Source: Diploptera punctata (Eukaryota; Arthropoda; Insecta; Blattodea; Blaberidae). From it: 64,000 nucleotides of DNA. Under the pieces are notes generated by a model, which ran no database searches, was not told the origin of the DNA, and saw nothing but the letters and a program-made list of their open reading frames with translations. The DNA lies in contig JASPKZ010007429.1 of assembly GCA_030220185.1 (NCBI GenBank), positions 1,022,001 through 1,086,000 on the forward strand, in the 5' to 3' direction. How positions within the stretch are numbered: position 1 is the first letter of the stretch; every line of letters starts with the position of its first letter. Positions 53,236 to 62,805 of the stretch are shown one piece after another. The position numbers and the translations under genes were made by a program.

Positions 53236-54067
53236 GCACCAACCTCAGAAGTGCCAGTATGTAAATGCCAGGAGAAAATACCTGAAATGTCGAATGATAA
53301 ACAGGTGGCATTGAACAAAGAAAATGCTTTTAAAAGCAATATAGCATTACAGTATTTTTGTACTGTTTGCATTTTTTGTAATAAAGTGAGTTTATATTTT
53401 TTTTTTAAATTAATGAGCATTGATTTACGAAGTAAGAACCTCATAATGTTATTCCCCATATTTAACTATGAATTATATTATTTTGTTTACTCTTTACTTG
53501 TTGCTGATAAGATAAGTATGTTGGATCTGTGACTTGACCATGAATTTAATGAGCATGGAGTTTTATATCTGTTGATTCCAAACTTATTATGAAAATAATA
53601 CATCTGCAAAATATTTTGGAATAATGAAAATAATATAATTAAAATTAGTAGTTATTTATCTCACCGCATACACTCTGTGTTCTACACAGCACAGGATCAT
53701 GGTTTCAGGAACAGCTGTTGCTGTCTTTAGCCATCTTTATGACTATTGAATTTATATCTTGATCGTCTAAACTACCATCCATTATTGGAACTGTATTAAA
53801 ATAACAGTATTGGAAAATATTAAATAACATCGTTTACTCCTTATAAAAATGGTGGTGTAATATTCTCAAATATAGATACTTGTAAACAAAGCCAGTCGTT
53901 GGCGATGGTAGTGACACCTACCTGACAGCAGACGAAACGAGAATTACAGATTTGTATGTGTGGAAAGAATTGTTAATGTTTGTGCCAGGTCTAGAATGGT
54001 GTAGTGGGCTGCACACTAGCCTGCAGAACTAGAGGTCCACGGTTTGATTCCTGGTTCAGACATTGAT
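53236..54067. other. Intron sequence with decayed Penelope end and tRNA-like fragment
   Basis: 53433-53460 has the Penelope end word (ACCTCATAATGTTATTCCCC). 53650-53735 has a CTCACCGCATACACTCTGTG start and a degenerate hammerhead-like core (CTAAAGA ... GAAAC, reverse, 53703-53730). 53998-54060 has a tRNA-like B box (GGTTTGATTCCTGG). No gene. Confidence 0.45.
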
Positions 54068-54185
54068 TTTTCTTTTCACAATATCATTATATACCATCTA
54101 GTGTTGATATGATGAAATTTGAGATCAAATCTTGCTCACTGGGAATTTAAAAATTCATGTACCAAAATTTGTTCTTCTGAATGTA

Positions 54186-55512
54186 CAGGGTGGACTGCTC
54201 GAATGGACCTAATTTCAATTGCTTGTTACTGGCAAACGGTTGAAGATAGAAACTTAAAACAACGTTCATATTACAGAAAAACTCACCAAGTTTTGATATC
54301 CAGATCACCACATCTCTATATGAGCCCCAGCAGTCACTGTGACGATATCAAAGCGATGAACAATTTCTTGCCAAGTACGTTGGAGTATGTCTTCTGGAAT
54401 GTTCTCAATAGCCTCTATGATGCGCTCACGAAGATCACGAAGGTCTTTGACTGGGGTGGTGTAAACTTTATCTTTGACATAGCCCCAGAGAAAGAAATCC
54501 AGTGGTGTTAAATCGGGAGATCTCGGGGGCCACGCGATTGGTCCTCCCCTACCAATCCAACGGCCAGGGAAAATGTTGTCCAAAGTCGTACGAACTTCAT
54601 TGGACCAGTGGGGAGGAGCACCATCTTGCTGGAAAACGATGTTAGGCTGCAGTTGTTCAATTTGTGGAAAGAAGAACTGCTCCAGCATGTCAAGATATGT
54701 GGTACCACGAACAGTTTTCTCGGCGAAGAAAAACGGTCCAATGACCTTATTATGTGACAAACTGCACCAAACATTCATCTTCGGACTATCACGAACATGC
54801 TCTTGAATAGCGTGAGGATTCTCCGATCCCCAGATCCGCACATTATGCCGGTTTACCTTGCCTGACAAATGGAAAGTGGCTTCGTCCGAGAAGAAAATCT
54901 TGGTCATGAAGTCAGGATCAGCGCCGAGACGGTCCAGCATCGTATTGGCGAATTCCACTCGTTTCGGCATGTCATTCGGCTCCAGACGTTGCACTAACTG
55001 CACTTTATATGCGTGCAGTTTGAGGCGTTTGTGGACAATCCGTTGTAATGTCGATTTTGGTATTTGAAGTTCCCGCGAAGCTCTTCTTAATGACTTCCGG
55101 GGGCTTCGCTCAAATGCGGCTTGAACATTTGCTACCATTTCATCGGATGCTCTGCGACCACCACCATGCTTCTTCAACACAGATCCTGTAGCTAATAATG
55201 TATCACGCCACTTCTTTATGCTTCTAGCAGTTGGAGCATCACGGTTAAACACACGCCGGAACTCCCTTTGAACTCTAATGATTGATTTAAAACTCCGCAT
55301 ACCACAAAACAGCTTGCGCTTTCATCTGCGGAGTCGCCATTTTCACAAACAATTAAATCTAAGAACGAGAAACGTATCTTTGTGCCATCTACCGACAGGA
55401 TTCGAAACTTGGTGAGTTTTTCTGTACTATGAACGTTGTTTTAAGTTTCTATCTTCAACCGTTTGCCAGTAACAAGCAATTGAAATTAGGTCCATTCGAG
55501 CGGTCCACCCTG
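54186..55512 (-). mobile_element. Mariner-type (DD41D) transposon, 1327 bp
   Basis: Terminal inverted repeats of about 105 bases (from CAGGGTGGACTGCTCGAATG and, inverted, CAGGGTGGACCGCTCGAATG) enclose one transposase gene. A TA target duplication lies at 54184-54185 and 55513-55514. The repeats agree closely, which points to a recent arrival. Target: a Penelope fragment in intron 3 of L2HGDH. Confidence 0.95.
54305..55340 (-). pseudogene. Mariner-type transposase with one frameshift
   Basis: Cut-and-paste DDE transposase. The natural start appears to be the ATG at 55340 (MATPQMKAQAVLWYAE), but an extra T in the T-run at 55289-55292 shifts the frame, and the long open frame of 331 codons restarts at 55300 (MRSFKSIIRVQREFRRVFNR). 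Order: helix-turn-helix pair (SLRRASRELQIPKSTLQRIV), catalytic D in IFFSDEATFHLSG, second D in VFQQDGAPPHW, and the SPDLTPLDFFLWGYV box with the third D. I count 41 residues between the second and third aspartates (DD41D). Apart from the N-terminal frameshift there is no stop; the residual ORF lacks about 16 residues. It might be a sequencing error rather than a real mutation. Confidence 0.85.
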
Positions 55513-55799
55513 TATATCTTTTCCCAAACTATTAATTCCAAGGGCTTCGCCAAATGTTTAAAACATTTAATTTCTTTTTAAATTTTACGATTCTCTAACA
55601 AACTTTGAGCTGCAATTGCTGATTTATCAATTTCACAATTTTTAATATTTCTAACGTGTTCTTTTGTGCGAGTGTCCAAATTCCATTAATTTTATTAATT
55701 TGATATCCTCATAATGTTAATTCCTAACATAAGTTTTATGAAATAATAAGAGTAACCTGCAGTTTAGGATCATGCCTATTAGGGAAAAACAGTTTTTTA

Positions 55800-55990
55800 T
55801 CCTTCCCAATATATTTTCAAAGTCCTACAAAATAATAATGCGCATGCACATGAGTTTATAGAGCTGTCGCTAGGTGGAACCACATGTCTTTGTAGTCCTA
55901 AAGAAAGTTTATAGATCTGTCGCTAGATGGCAGCACATGCGATATAATCAACCTTCAAAATAAATTCCCAAACATTTATTAGAAATGGAT
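55800..55990. repeat. Partial, diverged copy of repeat E552
   Basis: CAAAGTCCTACAAAATAATA, GAGTTTATAGAGCTGTCGCT and ATTAGAAATGGATGTACACT follow copy 1 of E552. An internal stretch (AGTTTATAGA-CTGTCGCTAG) is duplicated. Confidence 0.5.
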
Positions 55991-56040
55991 GTACACTAAC
56001 TTCTCCCTTCTTAATCTAACAAAATTAATTACTTGCATAT

Positions 56041-56221
56041 CTATAGTTAAATATGAGAAATTACATTAGGAGGTTCTTAAATCGTAAATTAATGAGTCTT
56101 TTTTTTACATTTTACCTCATATTTTATGTTTCTGTCAGTTGAAAATGAGAGAGATCCTTCTCTTGAAAACTAGTTCCCATGTTTAAAGAAACATAAAATA
56201 TGAGGTAAGATGTATTAAATA
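56041..56221. mobile_element. Penelope-type fold-back insertion, 11-base TSD
   Basis: A 181 bp element with the end word ACATTAGGAGGTTCTTAAAT, then hairpin arms TTACCTCATATTTTATGTTTC and complement. TACTTGCATAT is duplicated at 56030-56040 and 56222-56232. Confidence 0.8.
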
Positions 56222-56367
56222 TACTTGCATATTATTTACTGAAGTGTACACTAATCTGATGTACACTAACCTAACAAAAATAGTACTAACCTAACAAAAA
56301 TATGATAGTGTAATTGAATTCTTGATGGCAAAGTAATAAGAAATGTAATTAGAAGTTAAAAGGAATA

Positions 56368-57558
56368 AGAATTAAATGAATCGTGATTTCTTCTTACCTC
56401 ATACTTCTATGTTTTTAAACACAGCACTGCAGTTACGGCGACCCATTGTTGTCATTGTCAGCTGTTTTCACGATTGTCAATTTTTTCTTTTGCCGGTAAT
56501 TATCCAAACTGCCATCTGGTGTTCTTTTGAATGAATCATTTTCTAAACTGCCATCTGTTGTATTTTTGGAGAACTTTGTAATCAAGCTCGGTTTGTCCGG
56601 AATCTCGAAGTTCATGGTTCTAGTATGGTTTTTTTGAATGTATATTTTTTCCCAAACTGTTAAATCCAAAAGGTTCAGATAGATGTTTCAAAAGTTTTGT
56701 TTCTTTTTCAATCCTATGATGCTCTAATAAACTATGGGTCGAATGTTTGAACGCATTAGACAGTAAAAGGCGTTCTCTGCTGATAAAGTTTTATTCAAAC
56801 ACATTTTTCTTACTCAGAAATCTATTCACCCGGTAATAATTGTAAAGCTACCTGACAAGGTACCTTAAGATCGTAGCTCAAGATATAAACTTATGTGAAA
56901 ATCCCGAAGGGAACCGATGGTAACTGATGTAGTTTGAAACTTATCCAAGATGTCGGACCTTGAAGACTTCGATCATGTTTTCGGTATACGCGGAGAAGAG
57001 GAATTTGATAGAGTCTACCAAAGAATTCAACTGGAAGAACAGGAGAATCGGCGTAATACTGCACGTCGCAGATGTGTTTGTATATGGTATTATTTGCGGG
57101 ATGCAAGCATAAATGCATTCCTCTATAGCAGACGAAAATAACGGAAGTGGTTTTATCGCTGAGAATTCTGGGTAATTCGTTGCCAATATTACGAAAACGT
57201 CAACATTCATGCATGACCGGTTAAGGCGGCCGTTAATTCGATCTCAGCTCACCAGTGATTGGAAGTAATTTGAGTAGAGAGTAATGTATTTGCATACGAC
57301 CCTATGTGTTGCTATAGCTGATTTTTTCAATTTCTCCATTCTTTATGTTTCTGAAGTGTTCTTTTTTACGAGTTTCCAAGTTTCTTTTTTGTTTTTCCTA
57401 TATATATCCTGTTCACAATCTTTGTAATCAATTTGATAAATTCCAGATTTCTTGTTGTCTGGGGTGATACATTTATTATTAGTTAACAGAAAATTACCCA
57501 GGCTGAATTCTTATTAATTGAACCTCGTAATGTTAAAAATTCCCAAATTTAATATATA
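56368..57558 (-). mobile_element. Penelope-like copy with nested Harbinger-like MITE, 15-base TSD
   Basis: Reverse strand: GIY-YIG region 57306-57450 (frameshifted), then, after the MITE, LDLTVWEKIYIQKNHTRTMN, FEIPDKPSLITKFSKN and a stop at 56433. AAGTTAAAAGGAATA is duplicated at 56353-56367 and 57559-57573. The right end carries the terminal word ACCTCGTAATGTTAAAAATTC. Confidence 0.88.
56736..57302 (+). mobile_element. Harbinger-like MITE, copy 3
   Basis: Starts GGGTCGAATGTTTGAACGCA and ends (inverted) GGGTCGTATGCAAATACATTA. TAT is duplicated at 56733-56735 and 57303-57305. The forward strand encodes MSDLEDFDHVFGIRGEEEFD, RVYQRIQLEEQENRRNTARR, 63 codons (56950-57141), with its start conserved in all three copies. 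Confidence 0.82.
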
Positions 57559-57789
57559 AAGTTAAAAGGAATATTTGCTCCTTTCTAAACAACTTGTGGC
57601 ATCATTGGAGGAGGAGGAAATATAGCTAGTATCACAAAAATGTCATAAAGTTACCATGTTTCTTGTAAATAAATAAATACGTAAAAATTGTAAAAGGATG
57701 TTATAAGTATCTTCGAAAAGCATTTAAAATATTACAAAATATTGGTAAATACAGAAGTATGTAGAGTAACAGTATTACAAGAATATACT

Positions 57790-58010
57790 GTGGAAAATTA
57801 AGGGCATGGAAGAGGATCGACTACCAAAATGTGTTTTTGATAGGAAACCTGAGGGAAGACAAGACAGAAGAAGACTTAAAACCTCCTGGAGTCAGGGAAT
57901 ATATTTATATATCAAGGAGAAACATCTACAACCAGGAGATTGGATGGGCCGACAAAATTGGCTATTAGGAATCGGACGATGTCAAAGACATTAATCAACT
58001 GATGATCTAT
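57790..58010 (+). mobile_element. LINE fragment, RT C-terminus
   Basis: Forward frame MEEDRLPKCVFDRKPEGRQD then RLKTSWSQGIYLYI and GDWMGRQNWLLGIGRCQRH, stop. The usual ME(E)DRLPK and W-x-x-GI-x-Y order of insect LINE C-termini. About 62 codons. Confidence 0.65.
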
Positions 58011-58132
58011 CTAAATTAAGAGAAAGGTAGCATACTCTTGAGCCAAAATTTGAAATGCAGAATTTCAACTACAGGGTTAGGGAACTGTAAAACTTATAAT
58101 CAGTTCTTTTAATTTTTAATGAGTTGTACATT

Positions 58133-58325
58133 TTGACTCACCTCATATTTCATGATTTTTTATGCAGACTAGTTTTGTCACTTCTGTGTGACATTCTCAA
58201 TGCATTACAACTGTTCCCTTGCGAAAGGACAACTGCAAGACAACAGTTGTAAAGCATCGAGAATGTCACACAGAAGCAACAAAACTAGTCTGCATAAAAA
58301 TCAAGAAATATGAGGTGAGTCAAAA
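58133..58325. repeat. Penelope-type fold-back element
   Basis: Arms GACTCACCTCATATTTCATG and complement, continuing through GCAGACTAGTTTTGTCACTT on the left and its mirror on the right. The apex is CTTGCGAAAGGACAACTGCAAG. Confidence 0.75.
58167..58200 (-). ncRNA. Hammerhead-like motif, slightly degenerate
   Basis: Reverse strand: TTGAGAA, a perfect six-pair stem II TGTCAC/GTGACA, AAAC, and ACTAGTC (self-pairing stem III and GTC). The core has three departures from consensus. Confidence 0.35.
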
Positions 58326-58735
58326 TGTTGGTTGGTTGGTTGGTATCTAATGTCAAGCACTTGATAATGAAATCATTCGCTCTCTTGCATTCCAATATTT
58401 AGCAGAAAGGCTGGTCTCTTCTACAAAAGCTGGACAACGGAGAAGATGATTTCTTTCCATATCTTCATTAAATTGCAAAAAGGGCATTTAGGTGAATCTG
58501 TTATGCCAAGTCTGTGTAGGTGTTTATTCAGGCAGTCATGTCCCATTAGCAGTCTGAATATTGCTACTGCAGATTTTCTTTGTAATGTAGTAATGTCATA
58601 AGCTTGTAGATTTTCCCATTCCTCTCCAGATGTTTTGGTGGTATATTCTTCTCTAAGTTTATTGATATATTTATTTGAGATAATTCTTTTTGATAGAGTG
58701 AAAGGAAACTGGAGGATAATTTACAGACAGCAGAA
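58326..58735 (-). mobile_element. LINE fragment, RNase H end with zinc-binding tail
   Basis: The reverse strand encodes KIISNKYINKLREEYTTKTS, WENLQAYDITTLQRKSAVA-like, FRLLMGHDCLNKHLHRLGIT and DSPKCPFCN, the C-terminal H/C-rich knuckle that follows RNase H in jockey-type LINEs (compare 63700-63860). The tail is a CCAA array on the left. Confidence 0.7.
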
Positions 58736-58739
58736 ATGC

Positions 58740-59085
58740 TAGTCGCAGAACCAAATGCATTAGAGGTTTATTTTTCTGAGTGTATATTTTCTCCCAAACT
58801 GTCAATTCCAAAGGCTTTTCTACTTGTTTTAAAAGTTTAGCATCACTTTCAATTTTATGATGTTCTAATAAACTATGTGCAGCAATTGCAGATTTTTCAA
58901 TTTCACAATTTTTAATATTTCTGAAATGTTCTTTTGTACGAGTTTCTAAATTCCATTTTGTTTTTCCTATATAAACTTTATTGCAATCTTCACAACTTAT
59001 TTGATAAATTCCAGATTTCTTACTGTCTGGTTAATAATGATTATACCTCATAATGTTTACTTCCCAGCATTAATTTAATATAACC
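58740..59085 (-). mobile_element. Penelope-like fragment, GIY-YIG region
   Basis: The reverse strand encodes SGIYQISCEDCNKVYIGKTK, EHFRNIKNCEIEKSAIAAHS and LELTVWEKIYTQKNK; it lacks the C-terminal tail. The right end carries the full terminal word ACCTCATAATGTTTACTTCC followed by CAGCATTAATTTAATAT, as in the 49018 insertion. Confidence 0.85.
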
Positions 59086-60084
59086 ATTCTATTGTCTGCT
59101 TTTTATTAGCAGCATGTGCATGTGAGAGGTCATTATTTACTGGTGAGAGGGCATTAATTTCTGCCTTGCAATAGAGACTTTGGTGTTGCAAAGACACTTA
59201 TTAGATGGTATGACAGAATTTATACACCAGCAGAATATCAGTTCATCCAACTCAAAATTTAAGATAAGAAACTAAAAAATTATGATATTTTGGACTACAG
59301 AGACTGGCGGCCAAACCATTATAAAAATAATACTTTTTCAATTAGCTCACCGGAAATATACCAAAAGAACGCAAATTATAGTTCCAAGTTCAATTTGAAT
59401 ACACTGCAACCAAAGATGGTATTGTCATTGCCCGCACTACAATCAACAATCTTATGAAAGATGTGTCCTGCACATAATGCTCCGCCACTGCCACATACAC
59501 GAGCTTATAATGGCAAAATTCCAATTAACATTAAATAAATGAATGACATTAAGAAGCTGCTACTAAATATACACAAGGAGAAAAAAATACTTCTACAATG
59601 ACTGTGTCAATGGCATTACAATACAAAAAAATTACTCCAGTGGAAGAGAATTAAAAAAAGTTAGATTGCTTTTATTTCTCAATATAAGACTTTTTTGTGC
59701 ATTTTTGTACATTCTTCTTATCATTTTCAATATTAATAAGGCAAACACACTTACTTATTAACTTAATAATTGATTCATTAACATGTAATTGGTAAGGGCC
59801 ATATTTCCACCTCATAAATAGTTTTTTCTGTTATTAAAACCATTATTTTTGTTTGTAACATTATATTAACATTCATACTAATTAAGATTTAGTAATTCTG
59901 GAAGAAAATAATAATTTTTCTTAACAGTTTTATATTATTCAGTTCTTACTTTCTACTGTAAAATTTAGAAATATGGATATGTGTCCTTTTCCAAATAACC
60001 AATTCAATTGTGGTTAATCATCGAAAATTAATTAATAACCTGTAATGTTGGTTATAACATACAGTTTGATGTGTTTAATTTTTT
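59086..60084. other. Unassigned intron sequence
   Basis: About 1 kb of AT-rich sequence in intron 3 of L2HGDH. No repeat or gene recognised. Confidence 0.4.
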
Positions 60085-60120
60085 CTACACTAGGGTGTAT
60101 TCTTACAATATTGTGACCCT

Positions 60121-60314
60121 AATTATATTATTTTTAGTCTGAACATCTTACCTCAATATTAATGTTGATTTATTCCAGACTCTGGAAAAGCTGACGATAA
60201 AATAGAATTGTTTTGAAGCATGTTCAAGAATAAATCAACATTAATATTGAGGTAAGATGTTCAGACTAAAAATAATATAATTAAATAACCTCAAAATATA
60301 ACTTCCTAAAATTA
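60121..60314. mobile_element. Penelope-type fold-back insertion, 14-base TSD
   Basis: Arms TAATTATATTATTTTTAGTC and complement; then the end word AACCTCAAAATATAACTTCC. AATATTGTGACCCT (60107-60120) is repeated with one mismatch at 60315-60328. On the right side of the apex CTGACGA ... GAAG is a decayed hammerhead core (60191-60218). Confidence 0.82.
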
Positions 60315-60501
60315 AATATTGTGATCCTATTTGACAATAAATAATATGATCTAGTTGCAGTGATGAACAAATGGAACATAACAAATGTTTCTGATTTGTT
60401 TTCAAACATCGCCGTTTACATTGAATATATAAATATTTTAAAATAACTATATTTAAATAATGATTTGTAAGTAAACAGCTTCGTTTTATTTGTTAAATAG
60501 T

Positions 60502-60908
60502 GCTAAATCGGCCACGGTGGACTAGTGGTTATGCTCCTTGCCTCTGGTCTCGATGGTCGCAGGTCCAAATTCAGCCAGGGTTGATGGATTTTTTAGGATG
60601 GAAAAATCCAAGGAGCAAGTCCTCCGGGAGGGACTTTAAGCCGTGGGTCCCGAGTCTGAAGATTTTCAGGCTCATAAAAATCTCTAAACTTGAATGAAAA
60701 GGCCTCTAAGCAAAATTTACCGAATTTTCCCGTCCTAGTACTACCTTGGTTTCCTAGATGTCAGTATGAGGCAGAACGCTGACCACGGACCACTCAAAAT
60801 GACATCTATACGAAAACAAGTGTAACTAAATTAGTATAGTTCAAATTCTTCTCTGTAGGGGGAGAGCGCCTAAATCTCTATTAAGGGAAACATAGGCTTA
60901 CAAGAAGA
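60502..60908 (+). mobile_element. tRNA-derived SINE-5, 8-base TSD
   Basis: Head GGCCACGGTGGACTAGTGG, B box GGTCGCAGGTCCAAATTC, body AAGTCCTCCGGGAGGGACTT and AAGATTTTCAGGCTCATAAA. TAAATAGT at 60494-60501 and 60909-60916. Confidence 0.85.
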
Positions 60909-61017
60909 TAAATAGTCCTAACAAATGCCACTCTTGATTTCTAAATTCTCTAGATAAATTGGAAATCATTCATGGCATTACTTATGAAAAATGTTTAATT
61001 AATCTTTTTTTTATTAT

Positions 61018-61316
61018 GGGGGCACGCCGTAGCGTAGTGGTTAAGGCACTGCGCTACAAGCCGGAAGGTCAAGGGTAAAGTCCCGTTGGGGTCAGGATTT
61101 TTAAACTGACCCAAACTTTCTGGCGGCACTATGGCCCTGGGGTCGACTCAGCCTCTAACGAAAATGAGTACCAGACGCTTGTTCTGGGGGTAAAGGCGGG
61201 CATCACACAGGGCTGACAACCTGGCTGACATAAAGTGCCGATTGTCTAAAAAAGTGGGAGCCATAACCTCCTACTACCCGAAGGGCCTCCCGAGGCCTGT
61301 TGTGGGATAACTTTTA
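61018..61316 (+). mobile_element. tRNA-derived SINE-4
   Basis: Complete copy: GGGGCACGCCGTAGCGTAGT head, GTGCCGATTGTCTA body, GGCCTCCCGAGGCCTGTTGT end. Slightly diverged from the 42 kb pair. Confidence 0.87.
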
Positions 61317-61600
61317 TATAACTTTCCTCATTAGAGGATTGCCTCAAGGACAAAGTGATACAGACAATTTTTGAAATTGATGAAATACATTTTGTAAATA
61401 CATTAAAAAAATTCAAATTGTAATTGAAATATATATACTATAAAGAAATTTTGTAAATATGGTTTCTTATAAGTGAAATTGATCCTCTAATGTAACAAGT
61501 ATTCCATCAACAGCACATTACTCTCTATTATGTTATCAGAGACCATGGGTCCTTTTATCAAAACATTCGGCCAACATCTGTGAACAACCTTTGAAATTAA
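61317..61600. other. Unassigned intron sequence
   Basis: No feature recognised. Confidence 0.4.
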
Positions 61601-61601
61601 T

Positions 61602-62450
61602 AAATTAATGAGTCATTTTAACATCTTACCTCATATTTCATGTTTTTCAAACACGGTAACTATAGTTTTCAAATGATCTTGTCATTCATTTTCAACCGCC
61701 ATTATGACTACCGGATATTCGTTGGAATCTCCCTCTATAACGTTGCCATCTGGTGTTGATTTGACGAACTTCGAGATATCGTTGCAATCTGGTGTTGATT
61801 CGATGAACTTCGAGATGAGGTCACATTCATCCGGAATGTCGAAATTCATGGATTTAAATTTGTTCTTCTGTATAAATATTTTCTCCCAAACTGTCAAATC
61901 CAAAGGTTTTTCCAAATGTTTTAGAAGTTTAGCTTCTTTTTCAATTCTATGACCTTCCAACAAACTATGTGCTGCAATAGCTGATTTTTCAATTTCACCA
62001 TTTTTAATATTTCTAAAGTGTTCCTTTGTGCAAGTGTCCAAATTTCTTTTTGTTTTTCCTATGTATACTTTATTGCAATCTTGACAATCAATTTGATAAA
62101 TTCCAGATTTTTTACTATCTCGGGTGTTCATTTTCTTATTGGTTATTAATAAGTTACCAAGGCTAAATTTATTTATCGGTGCCAATGTAATATTGAATTT
62201 CTTGAAAATTTTTTGAAATTTGTTATGTATTCCAGGATGATAAGTGATTTTCTTAAATTGTTTTCCTTTCTTTGAATCAGATTGCAGGGTAGTGTATTCT
62301 TTTAATCTTTTTTGTTGTCTGAATTTCTTCAATTTAGTTATAATTATTTCCTTTCCAAAACCATTTAAATTAGCTATGTCCAAAATGTGATTGTATTCTT
62401 TCTTAAAATCCTCTTCATTTGAAAGTTTGCTGATAAGAGTTCTGTTTCAT
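61602..62450 (-). mobile_element. Penelope-like element, longest coding copy
   Basis: An open reverse frame of about 250 codons (62443 to 61682): ANLNGFGKEIIITKLKKFRQ, YHPGIHNKFQKIFKKFNITL (C-terminal RT/linker region), SGIYQIDCQDCNKVYIGKTK (GIY-YIG endonuclease), EHFRNIKNGEIEKSAIAAHS, LDLTVWEKIFIQKNKFKSMN, and a tail with a duplicated KF-ESTPD segment, stop at 61682. No internal stop. The reverse transcriptase catalytic core is missing, so it is 5'-truncated. After the stop comes a decayed hammerhead core and the CTTACCTCATATTTCATG subterminal word. Confidence 0.92.
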
Positions 62451-62499
62451 TCCATACATTTAATTAAGCACCGTCTCATTATAAAATACTTATTAGTAT

Positions 62500-62774
62500 A
62501 TGATGATCTTGAAGAAGATTTTCGGGCTGTAGGCCGTGGTCGTGAGGCTTGTAGTTCCCCGACGTTTCGCCAGAGACTGCGTCTGGCATCCCCAAGGGTT
62601 GTCTTGAGACTGGCAGACAGCGGACAGAATTGCCAGTCTCAAGACAACCCTTGATGATGCCAGATGCAGTCTCTGGCGAAACGTCAGGGGACTACAAGCC
62701 TCACGACCACGGCCTACAGCCCGAAAATCTTCTTCAAGATCATCATAGCAACTCCGGCCGTGAAAGTCTACATG
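62500..62774. mobile_element. Double-hammerhead fold-back element, 15-base TSD, next to an exon
   Basis: A 275 bp insertion; AATACTTATTAGTAT is duplicated at 62485-62499 and 62775-62789. Arms from TGATGATCTTGAAGAAGATT and inverted CTTCAAGATCATCATAG are complementary over about 120 bases. The right end has CGGCCGTGAAAGTCTACATG, matching GCCGTGAAAGCCTGCATTCC of the 52775 element. It ends 31 bases before L2HGDH exon 4. Confidence 0.88.
62651..62685 (+). ncRNA. Hammerhead-ribozyme-like motif (right arm)
   Basis: TTGATGA (C3 changed to T), a perfect six-pair stem II GCCAGA/TCTGGC, GAAA (62678-62681) and GTC ending at 62685. The left-arm mirror (reverse strand, about 62562-62600) has a more damaged core. 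Confidence 0.45.
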
Positions 62775-62805
62775 AATACTTATTAGTATGTTTTTATATT
62801 TTCAG

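Larger units (their letters stand above)
54068..55735 (-). mobile_element. Penelope-like fragment split by a mariner element
   Basis: The left part (54110-54184, reverse, Penelope C-terminal tail) and the right part (55513-55690: NSLGKDI-like, LPKHLAKPLEL-like, EIDKSAIAAQSLLENRKI-like) are contiguous in other copies (compare 61850-62040). The right side ends with the terminal word CCTCATAATGTTAATTCC at 55707-55724. Confidence 0.75.
60085..60990 (-). repeat. Interspersed repeat R270, broken by two insertions
   Basis: Reverse-strand copy of the 32270/40755 repeat. A fold-back element (60121-60314) and a SINE-5 (60502-60908) lie inside it. Confidence 0.7.

Noticed and set aside
54508..55067. 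Forward-strand and second reverse-strand ORFs in the mariner
   Set aside because: Shadows of the transposase gene in other frames.
58321..58341. GTTGGTTGGTTGG as a G-quadruplex or telomere-like repeat
   Set aside because: It is the CCAA tail array of a reverse-strand LINE fragment.
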